12,354 bases of DNA. Origin: Acidobacteriota bacterium (GTDB lineage: Bacteria; Acidobacteriota; Vicinamibacteria; Vicinamibacterales; CAVVIG01). Location of the stretch: the NCBI GenBank assembly GCA_003223775.1, contig QHWK01000142.1, forward strand, positions 1 to 12,354, in the 5' to 3' direction. The translations under genes were made by a program, and so were the position numbers. Below, piece after piece: positions 1-6,784 of this stretch. Position 1 is the stretch's first letter. Each line of letters begins with the position of its first letter. Under the pieces are notes generated by a model. That model did not search any database. It had not been told where the DNA came from and saw nothing but the letters and a program-made list of their open reading frames with translations.

Positions 1-1231
1 GGTCGCCGAGCTCCAGCATTTCCCCGATCACCGCGATGCGCCGCGCCGCCGGGCTGCTCGCGAGCACGTCGAGCGCCGCCTTCGTCGCCGTCGGGTTCGC
101 GTTGTAGCTGTCGTCGATCACCGTCACGCCGCCGTGGAGGCGCACGATTTCGCCGCGGTGCGACGCCGGGCGCAGGCGCGCCGACGCGGCCGCGATGTCC
201 TCGAGCGGCACGTCGAACTCGATCGCGACGCCGATCGCCGCCAGCAGGTTCTCCAGGTTGCCGCGGCCGACGAGCGAGGTCGACACCTGCACGGCGCCGC
301 GCGGCGTCGTCACGCGCGCGTTCGTGCCGTCGATGCCGCGATCCGCGACGGTCGCCGCCCGGATGTCGGCGTCCCGCTCGATGCCGAATGTGGAGACGCG
401 GCCGGCGAAGGCCGGCAGGCGCGCCTCGATGCGCGCGTCGTCGGCGTTGGCCACGAGCAGATCGGACGGGCGCGCGCCCTCGAAAATCTCCGCCTTCGCG
501 TCGGCAATCGCGTCGACCGACGCGAAGAAGCCGACGTGCGCGTCGCCGACGTTGGTCCACACGCGGACCTCCGGCTCGGCGATCCGCACCAGCGTGCTGA
601 TTTCCCCGGCGTGATTCATCCCCAGCTCGACGACCGCGATCTCCGGCCGCCGCCGCAGCTCCACGAGCGAGAGCGGCAGGCCGATGTGGTTGTTGAAGTT
701 GCCCCGGTTGCGGATCACGCGGTAGCGCGTGCTCAGCAGCTCGCTCGTCGCTTCCTTCGTCGTCGTCTTCCCGGCGCTGCCGGTAATCGCGACGACCTTG
801 GCGCCCGAGTCCCGCCGGATCGCGCGCGCCAGCGCCTGCAGCGCCGCCGTCGTGTCGTCCACCTCGATCACCGCCGGCGGCCCGCCGCCGCTTCGCGGCA
901 CGGACGGGTCGGGGCTCGCGGCACCGCGCGCGTTCGCGCCCGCCGCCGCCGTCCACCACCCGCGCGGCACGACGACGCCCGCGGCGCCGGCGTCGATCGC
1001 CGCTGCTGCGAATTGCGCGCCATCGAACCGCTCGCCTCGTATCGCGACGAACAGATCGCCCGGCGCGAGCGTCCGTGTATCGATTGATACGCTCGCGAGA
1101 GTACGTGACACATCGCCGGTGACGAGCGCGCCGTTCATCGCCGACGCCACCCATCCGGCGCGCAGCGGCGGCGGTTCGGCCTCCGCCAGCGGCCGCTCTC
1201 CCGGGCGCTCGACCCTACGTTCGCCGGTCAT
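1..1231 (-). CDS. murF: UDP-N-acetylmuramoyl-tripeptide--D-alanyl-D-alanine ligase MurF (partial, C-terminus beyond window)
   Basis: MurF is the cytoplasmic ATP-dependent ligase that adds D-Ala-D-Ala to UDP-MurNAc-tripeptide, the last soluble step of peptidoglycan precursor synthesis. I translated the minus strand from ATG 1231 and could read 410 residues with no stop before the window edge. Visible landmarks are the N-terminal VSIDTRTLAPGDLFVAIRG segment, the P-loop TGSAGKTTTKE (Lys about 155), NFNNHIGLPLSL, VVELGMNHAGE, TNVGDAH, the AKAEIFEG segment expected to hold the carbamylated Lys, and DDSYNANPTATKAA (from about residue 373). It ends in IGEMLELGD, so only part of the C-terminal ligase domain is missing. 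In the TNVGDAH segment a Gly follows Val where Glu is common. The start overlaps the murE end by 17 nt without a clear Shine-Dalgarno sequence, which suggests coupling to murE. The family assignment is secure. The exact start is less so. Confidence 0.95.
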   Translation of the reverse strand, partial: MTGERRVERPGERPLAEAEPPPLRAGWVASAMNGALVTGDVSRTLASVSIDTRTLAPGDLFVAIRGERFDGAQFAAAAIDAGAAGVVVPRGWWTAAAGANARGAASPDPSVPRSGGGPPAVIEVDDTTAALQALARAIRRDSGAKVVAITGSAGKTTTKEATSELLSTRYRVIRNRGNFNNHIGLPLSLVELRRRPEIAVVELGMNHAGEISTLVRIAEPEVRVWTNVGDAHVGFFASVDAIADAKAEIFEGARPSDLLVANADDARIEARLPAFAGRVSTFGIERDADIRAATVADRGIDGTNARVTTPRGAVQVSTSLVGRGNLENLLAAIGVAIEFDVPLEDIAAASARLRPASHRGEIVRLHGGVTVIDDSYNANPTATKAALDVLASSPAARRIAVIGEMLELGD

Positions 1232-2738
1232 ACGACGCGGATCCCGTCCGCCGGCTCAATGCCTCGCGCGCCACCGCCACGTCGTCGAACGGCAGCGTGC
1301 GATCGCCGATCACCTGGTACTTCTCGTGGCCCTTTCCCGCGACGAGCACGAGATCGCCCGGCGTCGCGACCTCGATCGCGCGTCCGATGGCCTGCCGCCG
1401 GTCGACGATCGCGAGAATGCGCTGCGCGCTGTCCCGCCGCGTGTCCGGCGTGATGCCGCGCTGGATCTCCTCGATGATCTTGTTTGGATCCTCGCTGCGC
1501 GGGTTGTCGGACGTGATCACGACAAGTTCGCTCAGCCGGCTCGCCACCGCACCCATGAGCGGCCGCTTGGTCCGATCGCGATCGCCGCCGCAGCCGAACA
1601 CCGTGATCAGGCGGCCGTTCGCGAGCGGCCGCGCCGTCTCGAGCAGGTTGCGCAGCGCGTCGTCGGTGTGTGCGTAGTCGACGACGACCGTCACGTCGTC
1701 GGTCGCGGCCGAGACGACCTGGAAGCGGCCCGGGACGCCGCCGAGCGCCTCCAGGCCCCGCTCGATCGCGTCGATCGGCAGATCGAGCGCCGTCGTCGTC
1801 GCCACCGCCGCGAGGATGTTGTAGACGTTCGGGCGTCCGACCAGCTTCGATCGCACGCGGACCGTGCCGCCGGGCGTGCGCACGTCGAAGGACAGGCCCT
1901 CGAGCGAAAACGACAGCGGGCCCGGCGCGACGTCGGCGGCGCGCGCAATCGCGTACGTGATCGGCCGTCCGCCGGCATCGGCGAGCGACGCGCCGCGCGG
2001 GTCGTCCACGTTCAGGAGCGCCGGCGCGCCGCGCGGCAGCATCTCGAACAGCCGCCGCTTCGCGCGAAAGTAGTCGTCCATGCCGGTGTGGAAGTCGAGA
2101 TGATCGCGCGTCAGGTTCGTGAACACGGCGGCTGCGAACGTGGTGCCGTCCACGCGGCGCAGCGCCAGCGCGTGCGACGACACCTCCATCGCGCACGCCG
2201 CGCAGCCGCGGTCGACCATCTCCCGCAGCAGCGACTGAACGTCGGGCGCTTCGGGCGTCGTCCGCGTGGCGTCGCGCACTTCCGTGCCGATGCGGTACTC
2301 CACCGTCCCCAGCACGCCGCAGCGCAGACCGGCCGCGTCGAAGATCGCCGCGATCAAGTACGCCGTGGTCGTCTTCCCGTTCGTGCCGGTGATGCCGACC
2401 ACGCGCATCTCGCGGCTCGGGTCGCGAAAGAACGTCGTCGCCAGCACCGCGAGCGCGAGGCGCGCGTCCTCGACGATCGCCCACGCCACGTGGACGCCGT
2501 CCGGCGCGGGCTGCTCGGAGACGACGACCACCGCTCCGCGGTCGATCGCCTGCCGCGCGAAGACGGTTCCGTCGGCGTGCTGTCCCTTGAGCGCTACGAA
2601 CACGTTCCCCCGCCGCACCTCCCGCGAGTCGTACGCGATGCCCGTGACGACGCCCACGGCCGCTTCCGCGCGCAGCGCATCGTCTGCGCGAATCATGCCG
2701 CGGCCGCGCAGCGCGCCGTGGAGCTCGGCCCACGTCAT
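1215..2738 (-). CDS. murE: UDP-N-acetylmuramoyl-L-alanyl-D-glutamate--2,6-diaminopimelate ligase MurE
   Basis: This cytoplasmic Mur ligase adds the third stem-peptide residue to UDP-MurNAc-L-Ala-D-Glu, using ATP. The 507-residue product is of normal family length. Motifs in order: DSREVRRGNVFVALKG (about 37-52), P-loop GITGTNGKTTTAYLI (Lys122), RTTPEAPD (about 159-166), EVSSHAL (185-191), NLTRDHLDFH, YFRAKRRLF (Lys227, the expected carbamylated Lys), DYAHTDDAL, FGCGGDRDRTKRP, SDNPRSEDP (410-418) and GKGHEKYQ (468-475). DNPR is the known signature of meso-DAP-adding MurE, so a DAP-type peptidoglycan is inferred. The usual Pro of YAHTPDAL is Asp here, probably a lineage difference. The ATG at 2738 is preferred over an in-frame ATG at 2801 because it overlaps the ftsI stop as ATGA and places the N-terminus as in homologues. 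Confidence 0.97.
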   Translation of the reverse strand: MTWAELHGALRGRGMIRADDALRAEAAVGVVTGIAYDSREVRRGNVFVALKGQHADGTVFARQAIDRGAVVVVSEQPAPDGVHVAWAIVEDARLALAVLATTFFRDPSREMRVVGITGTNGKTTTAYLIAAIFDAAGLRCGVLGTVEYRIGTEVRDATRTTPEAPDVQSLLREMVDRGCAACAMEVSSHALALRRVDGTTFAAAVFTNLTRDHLDFHTGMDDYFRAKRRLFEMLPRGAPALLNVDDPRGASLADAGGRPITYAIARAADVAPGPLSFSLEGLSFDVRTPGGTVRVRSKLVGRPNVYNILAAVATTTALDLPIDAIERGLEALGGVPGRFQVVSAATDDVTVVVDYAHTDDALRNLLETARPLANGRLITVFGCGGDRDRTKRPLMGAVASRLSELVVITSDNPRSEDPNKIIEEIQRGITPDTRRDSAQRILAIVDRRQAIGRAIEVATPGDLVLVAGKGHEKYQVIGDRTLPFDDVAVAREALSRRTGSASYDRRT

Positions 2739-4777
2739 GGGTGGCCTGCCGCGCTCGTCGACGGCTGGCGCGCCGGCCACCGCTCGAGCGCGAGGCGGCA
2801 CACGCGCTGTCCCGCAATCGGCTCGCCTGCCGCCGGCTCCTGCGCGACGACGACGCCGTCGCCCGACACGCGCGCGGTCATCCCGACTTTCACCAGCAGC
2901 CGAATCGCGTCGCGCGCGCTCTTGCCCCGCAGGTCGGGCATCACGTCACCCGGCGCCGGCGGCGTCGCCGTATCGACCAGCGCGACCGGCTTCCGCTCGG
3001 CCTGCGGATCCGCGGCCGGCGGCGGCCCGGCATCGGCGTGGCGCGCGACGAGAACCGGCGGCGGCGGATTGATCGTCGGCGCGACGCCGAGGTAGTGCAG
3101 CGCCGGTTCGGCGATGTTCTTGAAAATCGGCGCCGCCACTGCGCCGCCGTGATCGCCGTTTCGGCCCTTCGCCGAATCGATGACGACGACGATGGCGAGC
3201 TCGGGCGCCCGCGACGGAAGAAAGCCGACAAACGATGCGTAGTGATCGGCGTGCGAGTAGCGGCCGTCGATGAGCTTCTGCGCCGTGCCCGTCTTGCCGG
3301 CGATCGTGTAGCCCGGAATCTGCGCGCGCTTCGCCGTGCCGGACGCCACCACGTCTTCCATGATCCCGGTGAGCGTCGCGGCAGTGTCGGCGCTGACGGT
3401 TCGCCGCAGCACTTTCGGCGCGAGCTGGAACCGCCGGCCGTCGCGATACATCGCGCGGACGATGCGCGGCTCGACGTACTGCCCGCCGTTGGCGACGGAG
3501 CTGACCGCGGACACCATCTGCAGAGGCGTCACCGCTACCTGATAGCCCATCGAAACGGAGGCGAGCGCGGTGTCGGTCCATTTCTCCGGCCGCCACACGA
3601 TGCCCGGGTTCTCCGCCGGAAAATCTGGCGACACCTGATGCCCGAAGCCGTAGAGCGCCACGAAGCGGCTCATGCGCTCGGTGCCCACCTGGAACCCAAT
3701 CTTCACGGCGCCGATGTTGCTCGACTTCACGATCACGTTCGTGAACGTCAGCAGGCCGTTGTTGCGGCCGGCATCGTCGGTGATCACGCGCTTGCCGATG
3801 CGCAGGCGGCCGGGGTTCGTGTCGACGAGCGCGTCGGGTGACAGCACGTGCTCTTCGATCGCCGCCGATGCCGTCACGACCTTGAAGGTGGATCCCGGCT
3901 CGTAGAGGTCCTGAATCGCGCGGTTGCGGCGTGCGGCGTCGTCGAAGTCGCGATAGGCGTTCGGGTTGAACGTCGGCTCGTTAGCCATCGCGAGGATCTC
4001 GCCGGTGTGCGGGCTCATCACGATCGCGCTGCCGCCGAGCGCCTGGTTCTCGACGACGCCGCGGTGCAGCTCGCGCTCGGCGATGTGCTGCAGGTACTCG
4101 TCGATCGTCACCTCGATCGTCGATCCCGACGTCGGGCGCCGCTCGGCGCGCGCGAACGCGTGGCGCCGCGCGTCGGTGTGAATCAGCACCGTGCCAGGCT
4201 TCCCGCGGATTTGCGCGTCGTAGGTGGACTCGAGGCCGCTCAGCCCTTTGTTGTCCACGCCCACCCAGCCGAGCAGATGCGCCGCGAGCTCCTTGTTCGG
4301 ATAGAAGCGTTTGCTCTCCTTGGTGAAGCCGATGCCGTCGAGGTTCAGGTCGGCGACGCGCCGCGCCTGGTCGGGCGCGACCTGCCGCCGCACGTACGCG
4401 AACGCCTTCCGCTGCCCGAGCCGTTCGGCGAGCGCCGCGCGGTCGCGGCCGTCGCAGTCGGCGAGCGCATCGCACAGCTTGCGCGCCGCGTCGACGGGAT
4501 TGTCGATTTCCGTCGGCACCGCGTAGATCGTGTCCGCATCGACGCTGGTCGCGAGCACGCGGCCGTGCCGATCGAGGATGTCGCCGCGCACGGCCGGCGA
4601 CGCCTGCGTCCGCTCCTGCTGCCGCTCGGCGCGCGCCACGAGATCGGCGCGCTTGAAGACCTGCAGGTAGACGAGCTTCGCCTCGATGCCCGCGACCCAC
4701 GCGCCGAGGATCGCGGCGACGACGACGATCCGGCCGCGGATCGTGGTGCGCCAGTCGGCAGCCGGGCGAGACGCCAT
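2735..4777 (-). CDS. ftsI: Peptidoglycan D,D-transpeptidase FtsI (class B penicillin-binding protein 3) with C-terminal PASTA domain
   Basis: This is the septal class B penicillin-binding protein, which cross-links peptidoglycan at the division site with its catalytic domain in the periplasm. The 680-residue product has a short cytoplasmic N-terminus, one membrane anchor (about 15-38), the class B pedestal motif RGDILDRHGRVLA (64-76), the active-site S296-T-F-K299 in YEPGSTFKV, the SxN triad S352-S-N354, and K495-T-G497 in AGKTGTAQK. The transpeptidase domain ends near 565. A proline-rich linker (about 569-611) follows, then one PASTA domain (about 612-667: MPDLRGKSARDAIRLL, GDGVVVAQEPAAGEPI). 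The PASTA domain resembles Gram-positive PBP2x/SpoVD and some Acidobacteriota or Deltaproteobacteria FtsI rather than E. coli FtsI. The ATG directly follows the ftsL stop codon with no gap, and the TGA overlaps the murE ATG. The identity is set by the motifs and the dcw position. Confidence 0.96.
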   Translation of the reverse strand: MASRPAADWRTTIRGRIVVVAAILGAWVAGIEAKLVYLQVFKRADLVARAERQQERTQASPAVRGDILDRHGRVLATSVDADTIYAVPTEIDNPVDAARKLCDALADCDGRDRAALAERLGQRKAFAYVRRQVAPDQARRVADLNLDGIGFTKESKRFYPNKELAAHLLGWVGVDNKGLSGLESTYDAQIRGKPGTVLIHTDARRHAFARAERRPTSGSTIEVTIDEYLQHIAERELHRGVVENQALGGSAIVMSPHTGEILAMANEPTFNPNAYRDFDDAARRNRAIQDLYEPGSTFKVVTASAAIEEHVLSPDALVDTNPGRLRIGKRVITDDAGRNNGLLTFTNVIVKSSNIGAVKIGFQVGTERMSRFVALYGFGHQVSPDFPAENPGIVWRPEKWTDTALASVSMGYQVAVTPLQMVSAVSSVANGGQYVEPRIVRAMYRDGRRFQLAPKVLRRTVSADTAATLTGIMEDVVASGTAKRAQIPGYTIAGKTGTAQKLIDGRYSHADHYASFVGFLPSRAPELAIVVVIDSAKGRNGDHGGAVAAPIFKNIAEPALHYLGVAPTINPPPPVLVARHADAGPPPAADPQAERKPVALVDTATPPAPGDVMPDLRGKSARDAIRLLVKVGMTARVSGDGVVVAQEPAAGEPIAGQRVCRLALERWPARQPSTSAAGHP

Positions 4778-5164
4778 CTACCGCCGCGCCACGACCGAGG
4801 ACGCCGGCGGATCCGCCGGCACGACGCGCTCGATCACGATCGCCTCGTCGCGCGACGGCGCGACCAGGTGCAGCTGCTCCATCGCGAGCGCTTCGATGCG
4901 CGTCGGCGACTGGAGCGTCTCGATCTCGAGCCGCAGCCGCCGCGCCGTCTCCTCCTCGACCGCGCGCTCCCGCTGCAGCGCCTCGATCTGGTAGCCGTGG
5001 CGCAGCAGCTCGAAATGCTGCCACGCGGAGAACAACAGGACGACGACGAGGAACCCGGCGATGCCGACCGACGTCCACAGCTCGCGCTGGCGCGCCTCGT
5101 CGACCTCGCGGACGATCGGATTGTTCCGCACGTCCTTCTTGATCGCGTACTCGAAGGCTTCCAT
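4778..5164 (-). CDS. ftsL: Cell division protein FtsL
   Basis: FtsL is a small bitopic divisome protein that, with FtsB/DivIC and FtsQ, activates FtsWI septal synthesis. The 128-residue product has a charged cytoplasmic N-terminus, one transmembrane segment (about 31-50, SVGIAGFLVVVLLFSAW), an extracytoplasmic coiled-coil-like stretch (about 55-85, rich in Glu, Arg and Leu) and the FtsL/DivIC-type ending SPTRIEALAMEQLHLVAP (86-103). FtsL proteins diverge strongly in sequence, so the call rests on this architecture plus the position between rsmH and ftsI. The start is supported by AAAGGA at 5172-5177, seven bases upstream, and by a 1-nt overlap with the rsmH stop (TGATG). A longer open frame runs upstream through rsmH in another frame, but it is not coding. 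The TAG stop abuts the ftsI ATG. Confidence 0.88.
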   Translation of the reverse strand: MEAFEYAIKKDVRNNPIVREVDEARQRELWTSVGIAGFLVVVLLFSAWQHFELLRHGYQIEALQRERAVEEETARRLRLEIETLQSPTRIEALAMEQLHLVAPSRDEAIVIERVVPADPPASSVVARR

Positions 5165-6051
5165 CACGCCATCCTTTCCGCGGCGCGGAGCTTCGCGCTG
5201 CGCGCGCGCGGATTGCGGTCGATCTCGTCGTCGCGCGGGACGAGCGGCTTCTTCGTCAGCACCTGCACGATCCCGTCGCGCTGGTGCAGCGCCCGCAGCG
5301 TGTGCTTGACGATGCGATCCTCGAGCGAGTGGAACGTGATGACGACCAGGCGCGCGCCGGCGCGCAGCCGCTTCGCCGCCGCCGCGACGAAGCGATCCAG
5401 ATCGTCGAGCTCGCGGTTCACCCAGATCCGCAGCGCCTGAAAGGTGCGCGTCGCCGGATCGATGCGCGCCGGCCCGCGCCTGGGAATCGCCCGGCGGACG
5501 ATGGCCGCCAGGCGGCCTGTCGTGTCCACCGGCCCGTCCTGCCGCGCCGCGACCAGCGCGCGCGCGATCCGCCGCGAGAAGCGCTCCTCGCCGTACTGGA
5601 AGATGGCGTCGGCGAGCTCGCGCTCGGTCGAGCGGGCGACGAGGTGCGCCGCCGTCTCGCCGGCCGTGCGATCCATCCGCATGTCCAGCGGCTCGTCGCG
5701 CTGAAAGCTGAAGCCGCGGCCCGGCGCGTCGAACTGCATCGAGGACACGCCGAGATCGGCGAGCGCGCCGTCGATTTGCGCGATGCGGCGCGCGTCGAGC
5801 ACGTCGTCGAGCGTGCGGTAGTCGGCGTGGACCAGCTCCACGCGGTCGGCCCACGGGGCGAGCGCCGCGCGGGCGCGTGCGAGCGCGTCGGGGTCGCGAT
5901 CCAGGCCGATGAGGCGCGTCGCGCCCGCTTCGAGCAGCGCGCGCGCATGGCCGCCGAGGCCGACGGTGCAGTCGACGAACAGGCCGCCGCGACTCGGCTG
6001 CAGGAACTCGAGCGCTTCGGCGGTCATGACCGGAACGTGGGTCTCCGTCAT
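5164..6051 (-). CDS. rsmH: 16S rRNA (cytosine(1402)-N(4))-methyltransferase RsmH (MraW)
   Basis: RsmH is the SAM-dependent enzyme that N4-methylates C1402 in the decoding centre of 16S rRNA. The 295-residue product has the family N-terminus HVPVMTAEAL, the SAM-binding VDCTVGLGGHARALLEAG (about 26-43), IGLDRDPDAL, the diagnostic DLGVSSMQFDAPGRGFSF (99-116) followed by DEPLDMRMDRTAGE, then YGEERFSRRIARALV, PATRTFQALRIWVNREL and VVITFHSLEDRIVK. The ATG at 6051 is preferred over an in-frame ATG at 6138. It gives the standard N-terminus and overlaps the mraZ stop by 1 nt (TGATG), which suggests coupled translation, and no Shine-Dalgarno sequence is visible. The stop shares one base with the ftsL start. 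Second gene of the dcw operon, as in most bacteria. Confidence 0.97.
   Translation of the reverse strand: MTETHVPVMTAEALEFLQPSRGGLFVDCTVGLGGHARALLEAGATRLIGLDRDPDALARARAALAPWADRVELVHADYRTLDDVLDARRIAQIDGALADLGVSSMQFDAPGRGFSFQRDEPLDMRMDRTAGETAAHLVARSTERELADAIFQYGEERFSRRIARALVAARQDGPVDTTGRLAAIVRRAIPRRGPARIDPATRTFQALRIWVNRELDDLDRFVAAAAKRLRAGARLVVITFHSLEDRIVKHTLRALHQRDGIVQVLTKKPLVPRDDEIDRNPRARSAKLRAAERMA
5172..5177 (-). promoter_or_regulatory. Ribosome binding site of ftsL
   Basis: AAAGGA read on the minus strand lies inside the 3' end of rsmH, 7 nt from the ATG at 5164. It fixes the short ftsL start rather than the much longer in-frame opening that runs into rsmH. Confidence 0.6.
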
Positions 6052-6512
6052 CAGATGCCAAACTGCGCGAGCGCGCGCGCGTCGTCGTCGGTGAAGGGAT
6101 CGCGCTGCATCTTCGTCAGCAAGCGGTCGTGGTTCCACACGTCGAGGTAGTTGTACGCGCCGAGCACGTCAACGTCGCCGGTCATCGTCGCGGTCTCGCG
6201 GAGCCGCTGCGGGATCAGCACGCGGCCCTGCGTGTCGAGCTCGCCGGTCTGGCCGAAAAAGCTGACGCGATCGAGGTAGCGGATGCGCGCCGGGTGCGTC
6301 GACGGCATCTTTCCGAGCTTCTCCTCGATCTCGATCCAGACGGGCATCGGGTAGATGCGGACGTCTTCGCCGGTGAGGCTGGTGACGAACAGCTCGCGTC
6401 CGTACTTCCCCTCGAGCGCCGAGCGAAAGGCGTTCGGAACCTTGAGCCGACCCTTGTCATCTACGCGGGCTTGCTCGTGGCCCCTAAACGGCCAGACTGC
6501 GTCCAAAGACAC
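6051..6512 (-). CDS. mraZ: Transcriptional regulator MraZ
   Basis: MraZ is a SpoVT/AbrB-fold DNA-binding protein encoded first in dcw operons. In E. coli it represses its own operon by binding direct repeats near the promoter. The product has two swapped-hairpin half-sites, VDDKGRLKVP (about 17-26) and LDTQGRVLIP (about 92-101), which is the MraZ hallmark. The in-frame opening extends to a TTG at 6527. I prefer the GTG at 6512 (153 residues) because GGAGAG at 6518-6523 lies 5 nt upstream and the predicted transcription start (about 6534) leaves little room for an earlier start. A TTG at 6506 is another candidate, since homologues usually start just before the FRG segment (here WPFRGHEQARVDDKGR). 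The stop overlaps rsmH by one base. Confidence 0.95.
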   Translation of the reverse strand: MSLDAVWPFRGHEQARVDDKGRLKVPNAFRSALEGKYGRELFVTSLTGEDVRIYPMPVWIEIEEKLGKMPSTHPARIRYLDRVSFFGQTGELDTQGRVLIPQRLRETATMTGDVDVLGAYNYLDVWNHDRLLTKMQRDPFTDDDARALAQFGI

Positions 6513-6534
6513 CACTTCTCTCCACAATTCTCCA
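6510..6534 (-). promoter_or_regulatory. Probable MraZ operator: three TGG-type direct repeats at 10-nt period
   Basis: On the minus strand, TGGAG (6534-6530), TGGAG (6524-6520) and TGGTG (6514-6510) occur at an exact 10-nt period with 5-nt spacers. E. coli MraZ is known to bind TGGGN repeats separated by 5 nt, so the layout matches closely, although the third repeat base is A or T rather than G. The repeats cover the predicted transcription start, the GGAGAG ribosome binding site and the GTG start of mraZ. Bound MraZ would therefore block expression of its own operon. Confidence 0.7.
6518..6523 (-). promoter_or_regulatory. Ribosome binding site of mraZ
   Basis: GGAGAG on the minus strand lies 5 nt before the GTG at 6512. 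It decides between several possible starts (TTG 6527, GTG 6515, GTG 6512, TTG 6506). It overlaps the middle MraZ-type repeat. Confidence 0.6.
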
Positions 6535-6540
6535 CAGCGA

Positions 6541-6569
6541 ATGGTAGGGGAGCGTCAGGTGGAAGTCAA
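6541..6569 (-). promoter_or_regulatory. Sigma70-type promoter of the dcw operon
   Basis: Minus strand: -35 TTGACT (6569-6564), a spacer of exactly 17 bp, and -10 TACCAT (6546-6541). The expected start of transcription is near 6534, giving a leader of about 20 nt before mraZ. The -35 matches consensus at 5 of 6 positions and the -10 at 4 of 6. The short region just upstream of the -35 is less GC-rich than its surroundings. The location directly upstream of MraZ-type repeats supports the call. Confidence 0.75.
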
Positions 6570-6656
6570 CCGCAAAATCCAGCACGTCAGTAAGTTACGT
6601 GAAGGATCCGCGCAGCGGCGAGGCCTCGATGCTTGAGGGTCGCCCCCCCACAGATT

Positions 6657-6716
6657 GATCCTGGATCCGATCCAGGATCCCATCCAGGATCAGATCCTGG
6701 ATCTGATCCTGGATCG
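6657..6716. repeat. Five tandem 12-bp palindromic units forming a larger inverted repeat
   Basis: Five consecutive 12-nt units follow the consensus GATCCWGGATCN, at 6657, 6669, 6681, 6693 and 6705. The only departure in the first 11 bases is a C at the start of unit 3. Each unit is itself a dyad. In addition, 6668-6691 and 6693-6716 are inverted copies around A6692, with 22 of 24 positions complementary, so the DNA could form a cruciform and any RNA a strong hairpin. Every unit contains a CCWGG and up to two GATC sites. The array lies between divergent promoters, so a terminator role is unlikely. A protein-binding array or a mobile REP-like element are possible, but its function is unknown. 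Confidence 0.9.
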
Positions 6717-6763
6717 CGTGGGGAGGGCGCCAGCGGGCGGCGGCCGGGCGCGAACGGCGCGCG

Positions 6764-6772
6764 TGGTACGAT
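6764..6772 (+). promoter_or_regulatory. Extended -10 promoter for the YchF-like gene
   Basis: TGG followed by TACGAT (6767-6772) fits an extended -10 element (TGn-TAnnnT), with no recognisable -35 17 bp upstream. It ends 12 nt before the ATG at 6785, so the predicted transcript would have a leader of only a few bases. No Shine-Dalgarno sequence is present in between. A very similar element occurs before the gene at 10465. Confidence 0.5.
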
Positions 6773-6784
6773 GCCGGCCCGCTG

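Noticed and set aside
729..3095. 788-codon plus-strand open frame opposite murF, murE and the end of ftsI
   Set aside because: Composition is Arg/Ala/Asp/His-rich with no motif. It is the antisense shadow of well-identified genes in very GC-rich DNA.
4778..6061. Possible 427-residue RsmH-FtsL fusion in the ftsL frame
   Set aside because: The upstream part is a frame-shifted reading of rsmH with low-complexity sequence. ftsL has its own ATG and ribosome binding site at 5164-5177.
6595..6650. Small gene or RNA in the divergent intergenic region
   Set aside because: No start with a ribosome binding site and no conserved RNA-like fold that I can recognise. Only a C-run and an isolated GGATCC are seen.
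6657..6716. Palindromic array as a rho-independent terminator or CRISPR array
   Set aside because: It lies between divergent promoters, has no T-run, and its repeats are contiguous without spacers.
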